Of a stretch of 64,000 bases of DNA, positions 34,441 through 43,634 are shown piece by piece. Where the stretch lies: assembly GCA_965371225.1 (NCBI GenBank), contig CBDUXP010000002.1:102106-166105 (forward strand), written 5' to 3'. Both the position numbers and the translations under genes were made by a program. The stretch comes from CBDUXP01 sp965371225 [NCBI: uncultured bacterium] (GTDB taxonomy: Bacteria > Abyssobacteria > SURF-5 > CBDUXP01). Every line of letters begins with the position of its first letter. Within the stretch, counting starts at the first letter, position 1. The notes beneath the pieces were generated by a model. It was not told the DNA's origin, did not search any database, and saw only the letters and a list, made by a program, of their open reading frames with translations.

Positions 34441-35438
34441 GCCTCAGCGAATTCGAACTCATCGAGCGCCTGACGCGTGGCCTGCCCACGTCCGACCGCA
34501 CGGTGCTCGGCGCGGGTGACGACTGTGCGATCCTGCGCGGGCCGGGCGGGGCGGACCTGCTCGTGACGAGCGACCTGCTCGTCGAGGGCGTGCACTTCCG
34601 CCGGGACACCATGCCCTGGCCCGCCGTCGGCGCAAAGGCGCTTACCTGCGGCTTGAGCGATGTGGCGGCGATGGGGGGCACGCCCAAGTGGGCGGTGGTG
34701 AGCCTCGCGCTGCCGGCCGAGACGGCACCCGCGGACACCGACGCGCTCTATCAGGGGCTTGCGGATCAGGCGCGCCGGTATCGCGTGGACGTAGTGGGCG
34801 GCGACACCGCGCGATCCATGCAGGGGATCACGCTCGACGTGACGGTCATCGGCACCGTCAGCGCGGGCATGGCGCTACGCCGCAGCGGCGCGGAAGCCGG
34901 CGACGCGATCCTGGTGACGGGCCGGGTGGGAGATGCCGCCGCCGGCCTCGATGTGCTGTTGCACGGCGAGCCGGCCGCCGAGGCGACGCGCAGCCTCGTG
35001 CACGCGCATCAGTGGCCGGCGCCGCGCAGCGACGTGGGCATGCAGTTACTGTTGCTGGGGACGGTCGGGGCGTGCATCGATCTCAGCGACGGTTTGGCGG
35101 GCGACCTGCGGCACGTGTGCAATGCGAACGATCTTGGCGCGGTGGTGTACGAGGAGGCCGTGCCCATGTCCGACGCCATGTGCGCGTACGCGAAGACGCG
35201 GCACCGGGACCCGCTCGAGTGGGCCCTGGGCGGCGGGGAGGACTATGAGTTGCTGTTCACCATGCGCCGGCGCGCCGCGGAGGCCCTTGTCGAGCAGTGG
35301 GGGACCAGCGGTCCCGCCGCACTGACAATCGTGGGCGAAATGCAGGCCGGCCCGCCCGAGGTGCACCTGCGGCGGCGCAGCGGGGTCAGCGAGCCCATGC
35401 CCGTCGCCGGGTTCGATCACTTTCAGCTCCGCGCGTGA
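34437..35438 (+). CDS. thiL: thiamine-monophosphate kinase
   Basis: 333 residues. Phosphorylates thiamine monophosphate to thiamine diphosphate. Typical ThiL segments: SEFELIERLTRGLP, GAGDDCAIL, LLVTSDLLVEGVHFRRD, GAKALTCGLSDVAAMGG, VVGGDTARS, ILVTGRVGDAAAGLD, CIDLSDGLAGDLRHVC and GGGEDYELLFT. Start ATG overlaps the nnrD stop (ATGA), and its own stop overlaps the next ATG (TGATG), so the three genes are translationally coupled. No TPP riboswitch is visible before the operon. Confidence 0.94.
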   Translation: MSLSEFELIERLTRGLPTSDRTVLGAGDDCAILRGPGGADLLVTSDLLVEGVHFRRDTMPWPAVGAKALTCGLSDVAAMGGTPKWAVVSLALPAETAPADTDALYQGLADQARRYRVDVVGGDTARSMQGITLDVTVIGTVSAGMALRRSGAEAGDAILVTGRVGDAAAGLDVLLHGEPAAEATRSLVHAHQWPAPRSDVGMQLLLLGTVGACIDLSDGLAGDLRHVCNANDLGAVVYEEAVPMSDAMCAYAKTRHRDPLEWALGGGEDYELLFTMRRRAAEALVEQWGTSGPAALTIVGEMQAGPPEVHLRRRSGVSEPMPVAGFDHFQLRA

Positions 35439-36394
35439 TGGAGCAATTTCTTCTCGACCTCGCGAGCGCGGTCCGCGCGGTAGTGCGGCCCTGGGTGCTC
35501 GAACTCCGCGGTGATGACATCGTGTCGGAGAGCGAGCACGGCGACGTGACGTATCGCCTGGATATGGCCGCAGAGGACGCCGTGGCCGACTTCGTGCGGG
35601 CCAGCGGGCGCGCGGTCGCGGTGTACGCCGAATCCACCGGCCTCACGCGCTACGGGACGGGCGAACCGGAAGCGCTGCTCATGATCGATCCCGTGGACGG
35701 CACGCGCAACGCCGTGTGTGGGTTCGAAGGGTGCATGGTGTCCGTCGCCGCCGCGCCGCACCGCGACGGCGCGACCCTCGGTGACGTCACCCACGGCGTG
35801 TTGCTCGACATCGTGCAGGCCTATGCCTTCACGGCCCGGCGCGGCGCCGGCCTGACCGTGCGCAACGACGGAGCGCCTGTCGCCCCGCGCCGGCCGGCGG
35901 CCGTTCCCCTCGAACGGCTGCGCTGGTCGCTCAATTGTCCCGCGCGGCCTGCGCGGATGAATGTTGCGGTCATGGGCGACTTGATCGATCGGACGTCGCT
36001 GACCGGAAGCTTCCACGCCGGCAACAGCACCACGTTCTCCCTCAGCCGGATCGTCACGGGCCAGTTGCACGCGCACGTGGACGTGGCGGATCGGATCTAC
36101 GAGGATTACCCCGCGACGGCGCCCCTGTTCCGGGCCGTGGGGGAGACGCACCTGACCGGCTCGCAGCCGCACGACCTGGCCGCGTGCGCGTTGATTTTAG
36201 AAGAAGCGGGGGGCGTAGTGACGGACGCGTGGGGCCGATCCCTCCACGGGGTGCCGCTCCTCGCCCACGGGCGGGAGGCCATGCTGTCCACCGTCGCGGC
36301 GACCACTGCCGAGGTGCACGGCGCCCTCATGGCCTATCTGGATGCGCACATGCCTCGCGTTGGGACCGCACTGGCAAGCGACAGCACGGACTGA
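35438..36394 (+). CDS. inositol monophosphatase-family phosphatase
   Basis: 318 residues of the Li-sensitive, Mg-dependent phosphatase family (IMPase, FBPase, CysQ and relatives). The first metal-site region is VAVYAEST. The second is IDPVDGTRNAVCGFEG, corresponding to DPxDGT. The third is HDLAACALILEEAGGVV, corresponding to WDxAA..xxEAGG with the Trp replaced by His. The His for Trp and the altered first glutamate region make a small-molecule phosphatase likely, but the substrate is uncertain. It overlaps thiL by one base (TGATG) and closes the glmM operon. A terminator is not obvious; the next gene has its own promoter. Confidence 0.82.
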   Translation: MEQFLLDLASAVRAVVRPWVLELRGDDIVSESEHGDVTYRLDMAAEDAVADFVRASGRAVAVYAESTGLTRYGTGEPEALLMIDPVDGTRNAVCGFEGCMVSVAAAPHRDGATLGDVTHGVLLDIVQAYAFTARRGAGLTVRNDGAPVAPRRPAAVPLERLRWSLNCPARPARMNVAVMGDLIDRTSLTGSFHAGNSTTFSLSRIVTGQLHAHVDVADRIYEDYPATAPLFRAVGETHLTGSQPHDLAACALILEEAGGVVTDAWGRSLHGVPLLAHGREAMLSTVAATTAEVHGALMAYLDAHMPRVGTALASDSTD

Positions 36395-36403
36395 CCCGGT
36401 CCG

Positions 36404-36433
36404 TTGTCGCGCTCGGGGTCCGCGTGCTATAAC
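36404..36433 (+). promoter_or_regulatory. promoter of the exported repeat protein gene
   Basis: TTGTCG (36404-36409) and TATAAC (36428-36433) have an 18-bp spacer. The ATG at 36453 follows after only ~12 transcribed bases with no Shine-Dalgarno sequence. Confidence 0.45.
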
Positions 36434-36452
36434 TCCGCCCCGTTACCCTGAC

Positions 36453-37973
36453 ATGCGTCAACGCCTCCTCTTCTGCGCGGTCCTCCTCTGCGTGGGCGCG
36501 CCACCCGCTCACGCGCTGCGTCCCGGGCAAGCGCTTCCCGCGCCGCCCACGACCACGCTCGACGGCGCGACCGTCCCCACCGGCCAATGGCTGCGCGAGG
36601 AGTTGGTGGCGTGGTGTGTCTTTACGCCGGGAGGCCCCAACGCCCCGCACATGTTGAAGTGGCTGGCGCCACCCGCGCACGTGCGCGCCGGCTATCGCGC
36701 CGTGGGTGTCCCCGTCGCGGACGGACCACTCCCGGAATCCCGCGGGGCGGCCACGTTGCCGCTGCTGGCCGGTGGGCACCGGTGGCGCCCGCAGCTCGGG
36801 GTGCGCATCCAGCCGCCGCTCGTCATCCTTACCCGCCCGCCGGGCACCGTGGTCGCCGTGTTGCAGGGGGCGGATGTTACGGGACCGGCCATCGCCCTCG
36901 CGGCGCTGGCGTGGCACGTGCAGCGCGAGGATTGGTCTGCGGTCCACGACGTGCTGCGCCGGGCGGGCCAACCCCTGGTCGACCCCACGTTCTTGGCGGC
37001 GCGGAGTCTAGCGGACCTGGGGACGGGCAACCTCACGAGTGCGCGCGATACGGCCACCGGCTTGGCTGAGGTCGGCCCGAACGGGGAGTTCAAGGCGTTG
37101 GGTCGGGCCCTCCTGGCGGAGCTGGCGCGCCGCAGTGGTAATCCCGATGCGGCGGGGCGCCAGGCTCAAGCCGGCGCCTCCGTCGCGGAAGGGCAGGCGG
37201 TGCTCGCGCGGCTCGCGCTGGCCGAGGGCGACTTGGCATCGGCGCAACGGGCGGTGGAGCGCACGCTCACGTTGCCCGCCGTGCTGCCCTGGTCCTCCGG
37301 CGCCCACCGCCTCTTGGCCGCGCATGTGGCTTGGCTCCGGGGCCGGTCCGGCGAAGCCGCCACCGCGGCGGCGGCTGCCGCGCGTCTTGCGCCGGCGTCC
37401 TGGCGCTGTGTGCAGGCGTTTGGACTCGCGCGCCTGCGTGCGGACGACATGGACGGCATCGCCCTGTTGCGTGCGGCGGCGGCGATGGCGCCAGCGGACG
37501 TGGGCGCACGGGAGTTGGCGCACGCCGCGGCCGACGCGTTCGCGGCGGGTGACGTGGAACCGGCGAGCCTGAGTGTGGTGCTGGAGACCGGCAGCGTCCC
37601 GCACGCCCGGGGGCCCGGAGCCGGGCCGACGGCGGGCGTGCTGTTGGCTCGGGCACTGGACCGGAAGCGGCTCGGGGGCGCCGAGGCGTACGCGACGAGC
37701 GCGCGCGGCCACCGCGACGGACATGCCTTTGGCGCGCCGCTACCGCCGGCGGCGGCACTTGGTGCGGCGAAACGGACGGCCGCGCGTTACCTGGTGCTGC
37801 TCCGCATGCACGCCGCGCCGCGTGGAGTCGTGCTCAATACACGCGTGGTGGACGTACGCACCGGAAAGGTGCGCGGCCTTGATTCCATGGTCTGGACGCC
37901 GGACGCGACACTGGGCGAGGCGTGCGATGTCTTAGCCAACCGCGTCCGTACCCGGTTGCGATCGCGGACTTAA
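36453..37973 (+). CDS. exported helical-repeat (TPR-like) protein of unknown function
   Basis: 506 residues. The signal peptide is clear ([22 protein letters not shown]), so the protein is exported. Residues ~30-150 resemble a thioredoxin-like fold start ([20 protein letters not shown], then [10 protein letters not shown]), without a CxxC pair. The middle ~250 residues are Ala-rich helices of TPR type ([20 protein letters not shown]). The C-terminal ~130 residues contain a beta region ([27 protein letters not shown]) similar in feel to a periplasmic peptidoglycan-proximal or curli-type domain. No activity can be assigned. It converges on sucD with stop codons sharing TTAA at 37970-37973. Confidence 0.72.
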   Translation: MRQRLLFCAVLLCVGAPPAHALRPGQALPAPPTTTLDGATVPTGQWLREELVAWCVFTPGGPNAPHMLKWLAPPAHVRAGYRAVGVPVADGPLPESRGAATLPLLAGGHRWRPQLGVRIQPPLVILTRPPGTVVAVLQGADVTGPAIALAALAWHVQREDWSAVHDVLRRAGQPLVDPTFLAARSLADLGTGNLTSARDTATGLAEVGPNGEFKALGRALLAELARRSGNPDAAGRQAQAGASVAEGQAVLARLALAEGDLASAQRAVERTLTLPAVLPWSSGAHRLLAAHVAWLRGRSGEAATAAAAAARLAPASWRCVQAFGLARLRADDMDGIALLRAAAAMAPADVGARELAHAAADAFAAGDVEPASLSVVLETGSVPHARGPGAGPTAGVLLARALDRKRLGGAEAYATSARGHRDGHAFGAPLPPAAALGAAKRTAARYLVLLRMHAAPRGVVLNTRVVDVRTGKVRGLDSMVWTPDATLGEACDVLANRVRTRLRSRT

Positions 37974-39043
37974 CGCCGCCGCGACTTCTTCCGCGCGGTG
38001 GTCTTCGTGCCACGCCGGCGCGTGGTGCTGCCTTTGCGCGTTGCAGCGCGTCGCTTCGTCGCAGTCTTCTTCTTGGCCGCCTTCTTTTTCGTCGGCCGCT
38101 TCGTCCCGCGCTTTGTGCGCGTCGCTTTCTTTCGTTTCGCGGACGCGGCCTTCGCGCGTTTCGGTCGTGTCCGGGCCTTCGCCAGGACCGCCGCCATGGT
38201 GGTGCCGATTTCCCCCGGGTTGGCGCACACGGTGATCCGGGCCTTTCGGAGGGCGGCCATTTTCTCGGCGGCCGTGCCCTGGCCCCCGGAGATGATGGCT
38301 CCGGCGTGACCCATCCGCCGGCCCGGCGGCGCGGTCTGCCCGGCGATGAACGCCACCACCGGCTTGCGCATGTTCCTTCGCACCCACGCCGCCGCTTCCT
38401 CTTCCGCCGTGCCACCAATCTCGCCGATCATCACCACCGCGTCCGTGCCCGGATCCGCCTCGAACAGCGCCAGCACGTCGATGAAGCGCGTGCCGATCAC
38501 CGGATCGCCGCCGATGCCGATGCAACTGGACTGTCCGATGCCCAGCGACGTGAGCTGTCCCACCGCTTCGTAGGTGAGCGTCCCGCTCCGGCTGACGACC
38601 CCGACGCGCCCCGTTTTGTGGATGAAGCCGGGCATGATGCCGACCTTGCACTTGCCGGGCGAGATGATGCCGGGACAGTTCGGACCGATGAGCCGGCTGG
38701 ACGAATGCCGCAACCGGTCGTACACGTGCACCATGTCCCGCGCGGGGATGCCCTCCGTGATCGCCACGATGAGCGGCATTCCCGCGTCGATGGCCTCGAG
38801 AATCGCGTCGGCGGCAAAGGGGCCCGGCACGAAGATGAGCGAGACATTCGCCTTCGTCGTTGCGACCGCCTCCCGCACCGTGTCGTACAGGGCGAAGCCC
38901 TCCTGGGTCGTGCCACCCTTGCCGGGCTTGACCGCGCCAACGATCTTCGTCCCGTACGCCTGGCACTGCTGCGCGTGGAACAGCCCCTCGCGCCCGAGGC
39001 CCTGGATGAGCACGCGGCTTTTCTTGTCCACCAGGATACTCAC
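37970..39043 (-). CDS. sucD: succinate-CoA ligase alpha subunit with a histone-H1-like basic tail
   Basis: 357 residues from the GTG at 39043 (AGGAG eight bases upstream). Residues 1-288 are a normal Suc[11 protein letters not shown]oA-binding fold, the [15 protein letters not shown] [32 protein letters not shown] and [14 protein letters not shown] with the phosphohistidine. The last ~69 residues (289-357) are almost only Lys, Arg, Ala and Thr (for example [18 protein letters not shown]). That composition is typical of histone-H1-like and AlgP-like bacterial nucleoid proteins and is absent from ordinary SucD (about 290 residues). No frameshift separates it. It follows sucC by 19 bp. Confidence 0.93.
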   Translation of the reverse strand: MSILVDKKSRVLIQGLGREGLFHAQQCQAYGTKIVGAVKPGKGGTTQEGFALYDTVREAVATTKANVSLIFVPGPFAADAILEAIDAGMPLIVAITEGIPARDMVHVYDRLRHSSSRLIGPNCPGIISPGKCKVGIMPGFIHKTGRVGVVSRSGTLTYEAVGQLTSLGIGQSSCIGIGGDPVIGTRFIDVLALFEADPGTDAVVMIGEIGGTAEEEAAAWVRRNMRKPVVAFIAGQTAPPGRRMGHAGAIISGGQGTAAEKMAALRKARITVCANPGEIGTTMAAVLAKARTRPKRAKAASAKRKKATRTKRGTKRPTKKKAAKKKTATKRRAATRKGSTTRRRGTKTTARKKSRRR

Positions 39044-39062
39044 GCGGCCACTCCTTCCGGTT

Positions 39063-40220
39063 TCATGCGATGGCGGCGACGACTTTGGCCGCTGCGTCGT
39101 CCAGGTCGTGCGCGACGATGAACTCGAAGTCCGCCTCCGCGAGGATCTCACTGCCGAGGTCCGCGTTTGTCCCCGCGAGCCGCACGACCACCGGCACGGT
39201 CACGGTGATCCGCTGCATCGCTTCCACGATGCCGCGCGCCACGCGGTCGCACTGCACGATCCCCCCGAAGATGTTCACGAGCACCGCGCGCACGTTCGGA
39301 TCCTGCAGAATGATCTCGAATGCCGTCGCCACGCGCTCGGGCGTGGTCCCGCCGCCCACGTCCAGAAAGTTCGCCGGCTCCGCCCCGTGCAGCTTGATGA
39401 TGTCCATCGTCGCCATCGCCAGCCCGGCGCCGTTCACCATGCAGCCGACGGTCCCGTCCAGCTTGATGTAGCTCAATTGGTGCGTGGAGGCCTCGAGCTC
39501 CGCCGGCTCCTCTTCATCCTCGTCCCGCAGGGCGGCAATGTCCGGGTGACGATAGAGCGCCGTGTCGTCGAAATTCAGCTTCGCATCCAACGCCAGCACC
39601 GCCCCATCCCCCGTGATCGCGAGCGGATTGATCTCGATGAGCGAGCAGTCCAACGCCTCGCTCGCTTCCGCCAGCTTCAGGAGGACGTCCGCGATTCCTT
39701 TGACCAGGGGCCCCTCCACCTTCAACCCCAGCGCCAGGCGGCGCGCCTGGTACGGTTGGAGCCCGAGCGCGGGATCGATGGTCTCCTTGAGAATCGCGTC
39801 CGGGTTCGCCGCGGCCACCTCTTCGATCTCCATGCCGCCCGCCGTGCTGACCATCACGACCGCGCGCGAGAGACTGCGATCGAGCACGATGCCGGCGTAT
39901 AGCTCCTGGGCGATGTCCGTCGCCGCCTCGACGAGCACTTGCTTAACGCGCTGGCCGCCGGGCCCCGTTTGCGGCGTCACGAGCTGCATGCCGAGGATGG
40001 CGCGCGCGTGCTGCTCCACCTCGTCCGGCGTGTGCGCGAGCTTGACGCCGCCCCCTTTCCCGCGGCCGCCGGCATGGATCTGTGCCTTCACCACCGCGGC
40101 GCCGCCGAGCGAGACCCCGATCATGCGCGCATCCACGGGCGTGGTGGCGACGCGGCCCTCGGGCACGGGCACGCCGAACGTGCGGAGCAAATCCTTGCCC
40201 TGAAACTCGTGAATCTTCAT
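39063..40220 (-). CDS. sucC: succinate-CoA ligase (ADP/GDP-forming) beta subunit
   Basis: 385 residues. TCA-cycle enzyme subunit that, with SucD, converts succinyl-CoA to succinate with substrate-level NTP formation. The start is [20 protein letters not shown]. The ATP-grasp segment is [27 protein letters not shown] is the metal region, and the C-terminal domain has [34 protein letters not shown] and [17 protein letters not shown]. Start ATG at 40220 with GGAGAC upstream; much longer open frames upstream are GC-rich artefacts crossing the kinase gene. Divergent from the kinase. Confidence 0.95.
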   Translation of the reverse strand: MKIHEFQGKDLLRTFGVPVPEGRVATTPVDARMIGVSLGGAAVVKAQIHAGGRGKGGGVKLAHTPDEVEQHARAILGMQLVTPQTGPGGQRVKQVLVEAATDIAQELYAGIVLDRSLSRAVVMVSTAGGMEIEEVAAANPDAILKETIDPALGLQPYQARRLALGLKVEGPLVKGIADVLLKLAEASEALDCSLIEINPLAITGDGAVLALDAKLNFDDTALYRHPDIAALRDEDEEEPAELEASTHQLSYIKLDGTVGCMVNGAGLAMATMDIIKLHGAEPANFLDVGGGTTPERVATAFEIILQDPNVRAVLVNIFGGIVQCDRVARGIVEAMQRITVTVPVVVRLAGTNADLGSEILAEADFEFIVAHDLDDAAAKVVAAIA

Positions 40221-40412
40221 GTCGCGAAGTCTCCGGCGCCGGCGGGTCGGGGCGCGTACACTCCGCCGGCATTCGGGCGCCGGCAGAATGACGCGTATCC
40301 TACGCAAGCCGTGCGCGGCGCCGCAACCGGTGCCACGGGATTGCCGGCCGCGGGCCGCTGATTCGCCGCGCGTCCAACGCTCGGGGTGGCGTTCGCGGGC
40401 CGATCCGGTACC

Positions 40413-42353
40413 ATGGAAGTCGCGCGCCCGCCTCGTATGGACGTCCAAAGCCTGCAGCCCGGACAGGAATTCGGCCCCTATCGGCTCCTGCGTCTCCTCG
40501 GCCAGGGGAACATGGGCGTGGTGTGGCTGGCGGAGCAGCCGTCGCTCGACCGCGAGGTGGCGCTCAAGCTGATGGCCCCCCGGCTGGCGGACGATCCGAT
40601 CTTCGTCGCGCGCTTCCAACGCGAGGCGCGCACCGCCGCGCAGCTGAACCATCCGCACATCGTGCGCGTGTTCGACATCGGCGAGCAAGACGGCACCTGG
40701 TTCCTCTGCATGGAGTACGTGGAGGGGGAACCGCTGCGTGCGCTGCTCGAGCGCGAAGGCCCCTTGCCCACCCTTGAGGTGGCGCGCTGGGGCGCCGTGA
40801 TCGCCGACGCGCTGTCGGCGGCTCACGAACGGGGCGTCCTCCACCGCGATGTCAAGCCGGGCAATGTGCTGATCGACGCCTGGCGGCACGCGCGGCTCAT
40901 GGATTTCGGCATCGCCAAGAGCGTGAACTCCACGACGCTGACCACGAATGAGATTCTGGGGACGCCGAACTACATGGCGCCCGAGCTGGGGCAGGGCCGG
41001 CCGGCGTCGCCCCTGACCGACCAGTACGCGCTGGGGGTCATGCTGTACGAGCTGATTACCGGCCGGGTGCCGTATCAGGGCGAAACCCCCGTCAGTGTGC
41101 TGTACCAGCATTTGCACGGGACGGCCCCGTTGATTGCCACCTTGAATCCTCAAGCGCCTGCACCGCTGATCCGGGTTGTTGCGCGCGCGATGGCCCGGGA
41201 ACCGGACGAGCGGTTTCGGGATTGCGGGCACTTGTGCCTCTCGCTCAAGGCCATCAGCGAAGACAAGCCGCCGCCCCTCACCCCTCTGCCGCCCCCGCCG
41301 CTCCAGGTGGCGCCCGTGGCCGAGACCCTCGGTATGGACGACTACACCGCGCCGACCCTGGCGACCCCGCTCCGGAACACCACGGCAGTGGTGGGGGGCG
41401 CAACCCGTGCCGCGGCCCGCTCCGGCGGGACGAAGGTGGTACCGTCTCCCGCGCGGGCGCTGGTGCTGCTCGTTTTGGGCGTGGCGTTGCTCCTCGGCTT
41501 GGATGTGTACGCGCGCCGGCAGGGGGCCGGGTTCCTGCCGGTGGATGCCACTCCCGTCCTCGACCGTCTGCTTCCGTCTGCGGAGCCGCCCGAGCCGGCT
41601 GCGAGCGCAGTGCCCGGGACGCCCGCGCCCGCCACCCCAACGCCGGTCGCGCCTGCACCGGTCCGGCCCGCGCCCGTCAGCCCGCCGGTCAGTCCCGCCC
41701 CGACGGCTCCACCGCCGGAAGAGCGCTTGCCATGGGTGATGGGGAGGCCGCAGGCGGTCGATCCGCGCGTGGGGTTCGTCGAGACGTTTACCGCACCGGA
41801 AGTGCTGCTGCAATTGCCGGAGGCGAACGGTCGCGCGCGTGCGGAAGTGAGCGACGGCGCGTTGCGCGTTGAGGCGGATGCGGGCGCCGACTGGCGGGCG
41901 CTCAGCTTGCGTCCGGTGCCGCTGGCGGGTTGCGAGCTGACGGTGACGGTGGAATCCGGCGCGGGGCAGGCGGGGTTGCTCGTGCGCTTGGCGCGGGCCG
42001 AACAGACGCTGGCGGTGTTGGTCGACGGTGCCGGGCTGGTCCGCGTAGGGCGCGTGCGGCCGGACGGCCAGATGGTCGAACTCGGCCGACGGACGCTAGC
42101 GAATGCCACGGCGGGCCACCCGGTGCGGCTGCGTATTGTGAATCGGGTGGCGGGGGTGCAGGTGCAAGCGAACGGCGTCACGGTCGCCGGGTGGTTGCGC
42201 GATCGGCAGCTCATTGCCTTCGCCGGGCCGGTGGTCCACGGGCCGGTGGTCGCGCGTTTCGAGCGCCTCGAAGTGCGGGCGCGCCAGCGAATGCGGCCCG
42301 GCCCGCGCCCGTTGCCCGGGTCCCAGGTGGGTGGTACACTGCCTGCCCGTTGA
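40413..42353 (+). CDS. membrane Ser/Thr protein kinase with extracytoplasmic sensor domain
   Basis: 646 residues from the ATG at 40413 (an ATG at 40437 is equally possible). Residues ~20-285 are an active-looking Hanks kinase: LGQGNMGVVWLAE, VALKLM, HRDVKPGNVLI (144-154), DFGIAK, GTPNYMAPE. A juxtamembrane linker and one transmembrane segment (about 348-367) follow, then a Pro/Ala-rich stalk and a ~180-residue beta-sandwich-like domain (FVETFTAPEVLLQLPEANGR to GPVVARFERLEVR) that resembles LamG/3-keto-disaccharide-hydrolase folds and could bind glycans outside the cell. No cognate phosphatase is adjacent. The tRNA promoter is embedded in its last 45 bp. Confidence 0.88.
   Translation: MEVARPPRMDVQSLQPGQEFGPYRLLRLLGQGNMGVVWLAEQPSLDREVALKLMAPRLADDPIFVARFQREARTAAQLNHPHIVRVFDIGEQDGTWFLCMEYVEGEPLRALLEREGPLPTLEVARWGAVIADALSAAHERGVLHRDVKPGNVLIDAWRHARLMDFGIAKSVNSTTLTTNEILGTPNYMAPELGQGRPASPLTDQYALGVMLYELITGRVPYQGETPVSVLYQHLHGTAPLIATLNPQAPAPLIRVVARAMAREPDERFRDCGHLCLSLKAISEDKPPPLTPLPPPPLQVAPVAETLGMDDYTAPTLATPLRNTTAVVGGATRAAARSGGTKVVPSPARALVLLVLGVALLLGLDVYARRQGAGFLPVDATPVLDRLLPSAEPPEPAASAVPGTPAPATPTPVAPAPVRPAPVSPPVSPAPTAPPPEERLPWVMGRPQAVDPRVGFVETFTAPEVLLQLPEANGRARAEVSDGALRVEADAGADWRALSLRPVPLAGCELTVTVESGAGQAGLLVRLARAEQTLAVLVDGAGLVRVGRVRPDGQMVELGRRTLANATAGHPVRLRIVNRVAGVQVQANGVTVAGWLRDRQLIAFAGPVVHGPVVARFERLEVRARQRMRPGPRPLPGSQVGGTLPAR
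42312..42340 (+). promoter_or_regulatory. promoter of tRNA-Arg, inside the kinase 3' end
   Basis: TTGCCC (42312-42317) and TACACT (42335-42340) are separated by 17 bp. The start point is about 9 bases before the tRNA. Confidence 0.55.
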
Positions 42354-42355
42354 CT

Positions 42356-42432
42356 GCGCCCGTAGCTCAGCTGGATAGAGCGCTTGCCTCCGGAGCAAGA
42401 AGTCGCGGGTTCGAATCCCTCCGGGCGCGCCA
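42356..42432 (+). tRNA. tRNA-Arg (anticodon CCG)
   Basis: 77 nt with encoded CCA. Acceptor GCGCCCG/CGGGCGC pairs fully. The D-arm is GCTCAGCTGGATAGAGC, and the anticodon stem CTTGC/GCAAG encloses CTCCGGA with anticodon CCG, reading CGG. The T-arm GCGGG-TTCGAAT-CCCTC has one C-U mismatch at the second pair. The sequence is close to what I recall of Escherichia coli tRNA-Arg(CCG). It begins 3 bp after the kinase stop. Confidence 0.95.
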
Positions 42433-42482
42433 TTGCTGCCTCGACTTTTGTCCGAGGCTCGCCGGTTCCTGAGTAAAGCGTC

Positions 42483-43634
42483 ATGCCCGTCCGCCTGTTG
42501 CATTTGGCCGATCTGCATCTGGGGGCCACGTTCCGCATGCTTGGCCTGCGGGAGGCGGAACGCGAAGCGGATTTGTTCGACGCGTTCCAGCGGGCGGTGG
42601 ACTTCGCGCTCGACCCTGCGCACCGCATCGATGCCGTGCTGGTGGCCGGTGACGTGTTCGACGTGCACGATCCGGACCTCGGGCTGGTCAGTCGTGTGAA
42701 AGCGCAGACTCGCCGGCTCGCGGACGCGCACGTGCCCGTCTTCTGGATTCCCGGCACGCACGATCGGTACGACGACCCGGCGTGCGTGTACCGGCACGAC
42801 GATTTTCCTGGCGTGACGTTGCTCACCGACCCGCGCTACGGGGAACCGCAGCGCGTCACGCTGGGGGACACGCCAGTGGCGATTTCGGGCTGCGCGTATC
42901 AGGCGGGACTGTCCTCGGCCGAGCCGCTGGCGGACCTGCCCGACCTGGGGGAAGAGATGCTGCATGTGGCGCTGCTCCACGGGTCGGTGCAGGAGAATCT
43001 GGAGTGGACTGTCCGCGACCACTATGTGCCCATCAAGCCGGGCGCCCTTCGCGCCGCCCCGGTCCACTACCTGGCGCTGGGGCACTATCACAACGCGCGC
43101 GAGTGGCCCACGTCGCGCGGCGTCGCCTACTACCCGGGCACCCTGGAAGGGCGGCGGTTCGGGGAGAACGGCCCGCGGTTCCTGACCGTAGTTGAACTAG
43201 AGCACGGGGCCGCGCGCCCGCGGATCGAAACGCATCCGTGGAATCGCCGCACGTTGTGCGATGTGGAGTTAGATTTCGATATCGCCGGGTTCGACGACGT
43301 GGAGGGCAGCGTCGCGTGGATGCGCGAACGGGCGGATGCGGACACCATTCTGCGAGTCACCCTGAAGGGTTCGCCTGGGCAGCAGGTGGACGTGGCGGCG
43401 CTGCACGCGACGGTCGCCCCGGCCTGCTTCCACCTGGACGTGCGGGACGAGACCGAGGTGTTCAACACCACGTGGATCGCCATGTTCGCGGAGGAGGCGA
43501 GCGTGCGCGGCGAGTTCGTGCGCCGGTTGCAGACGCGGCTGGGCGCGGCCACCGCGGAGGAGCGTCCGGTCTTCGCCCAAGCGCTGCGGTTGGGGGTGCA
43601 GGCATTTGCGGGCCATGAGCGCAATCCGGATTGA
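42483..43634 (+). CDS. SbcD/YhaO-like calcineurin-type metallophosphoesterase (DNA repair nuclease)
   Basis: 383 residues. Metallophosphoesterase core: HLADLHLG, VAGDVFDVHD, IPGTHDRYDD, LLHGSVQENL and LALGHYHNA, as in Mre11/SbcD/YhaO nucleases that process DNA ends. The third motif is normally GNHD; here Asn is Thr (GTHD), which removes a usual metal ligand and may lower activity. A capping region and a C-terminal domain follow. The gene overlaps the ABC-ATPase-like partner by 20 bp, the standard SbcDC/YhaON arrangement. It follows the tRNA by 50 bp. Confidence 0.86.
   Translation: MPVRLLHLADLHLGATFRMLGLREAEREADLFDAFQRAVDFALDPAHRIDAVLVAGDVFDVHDPDLGLVSRVKAQTRRLADAHVPVFWIPGTHDRYDDPACVYRHDDFPGVTLLTDPRYGEPQRVTLGDTPVAISGCAYQAGLSSAEPLADLPDLGEEMLHVALLHGSVQENLEWTVRDHYVPIKPGALRAAPVHYLALGHYHNAREWPTSRGVAYYPGTLEGRRFGENGPRFLTVVELEHGAARPRIETHPWNRRTLCDVELDFDIAGFDDVEGSVAWMRERADADTILRVTLKGSPGQQVDVAALHATVAPACFHLDVRDETEVFNTTWIAMFAEEASVRGEFVRRLQTRLGAATAEERPVFAQALRLGVQAFAGHERNPD

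Noticed and set aside
40221-41813. Upstream extension of the sucC frame into the kinase region
   Set aside because: The extension is antisense to the kinase domain. SucC starts at the canonical MKIHEFQGK with a ribosome site.
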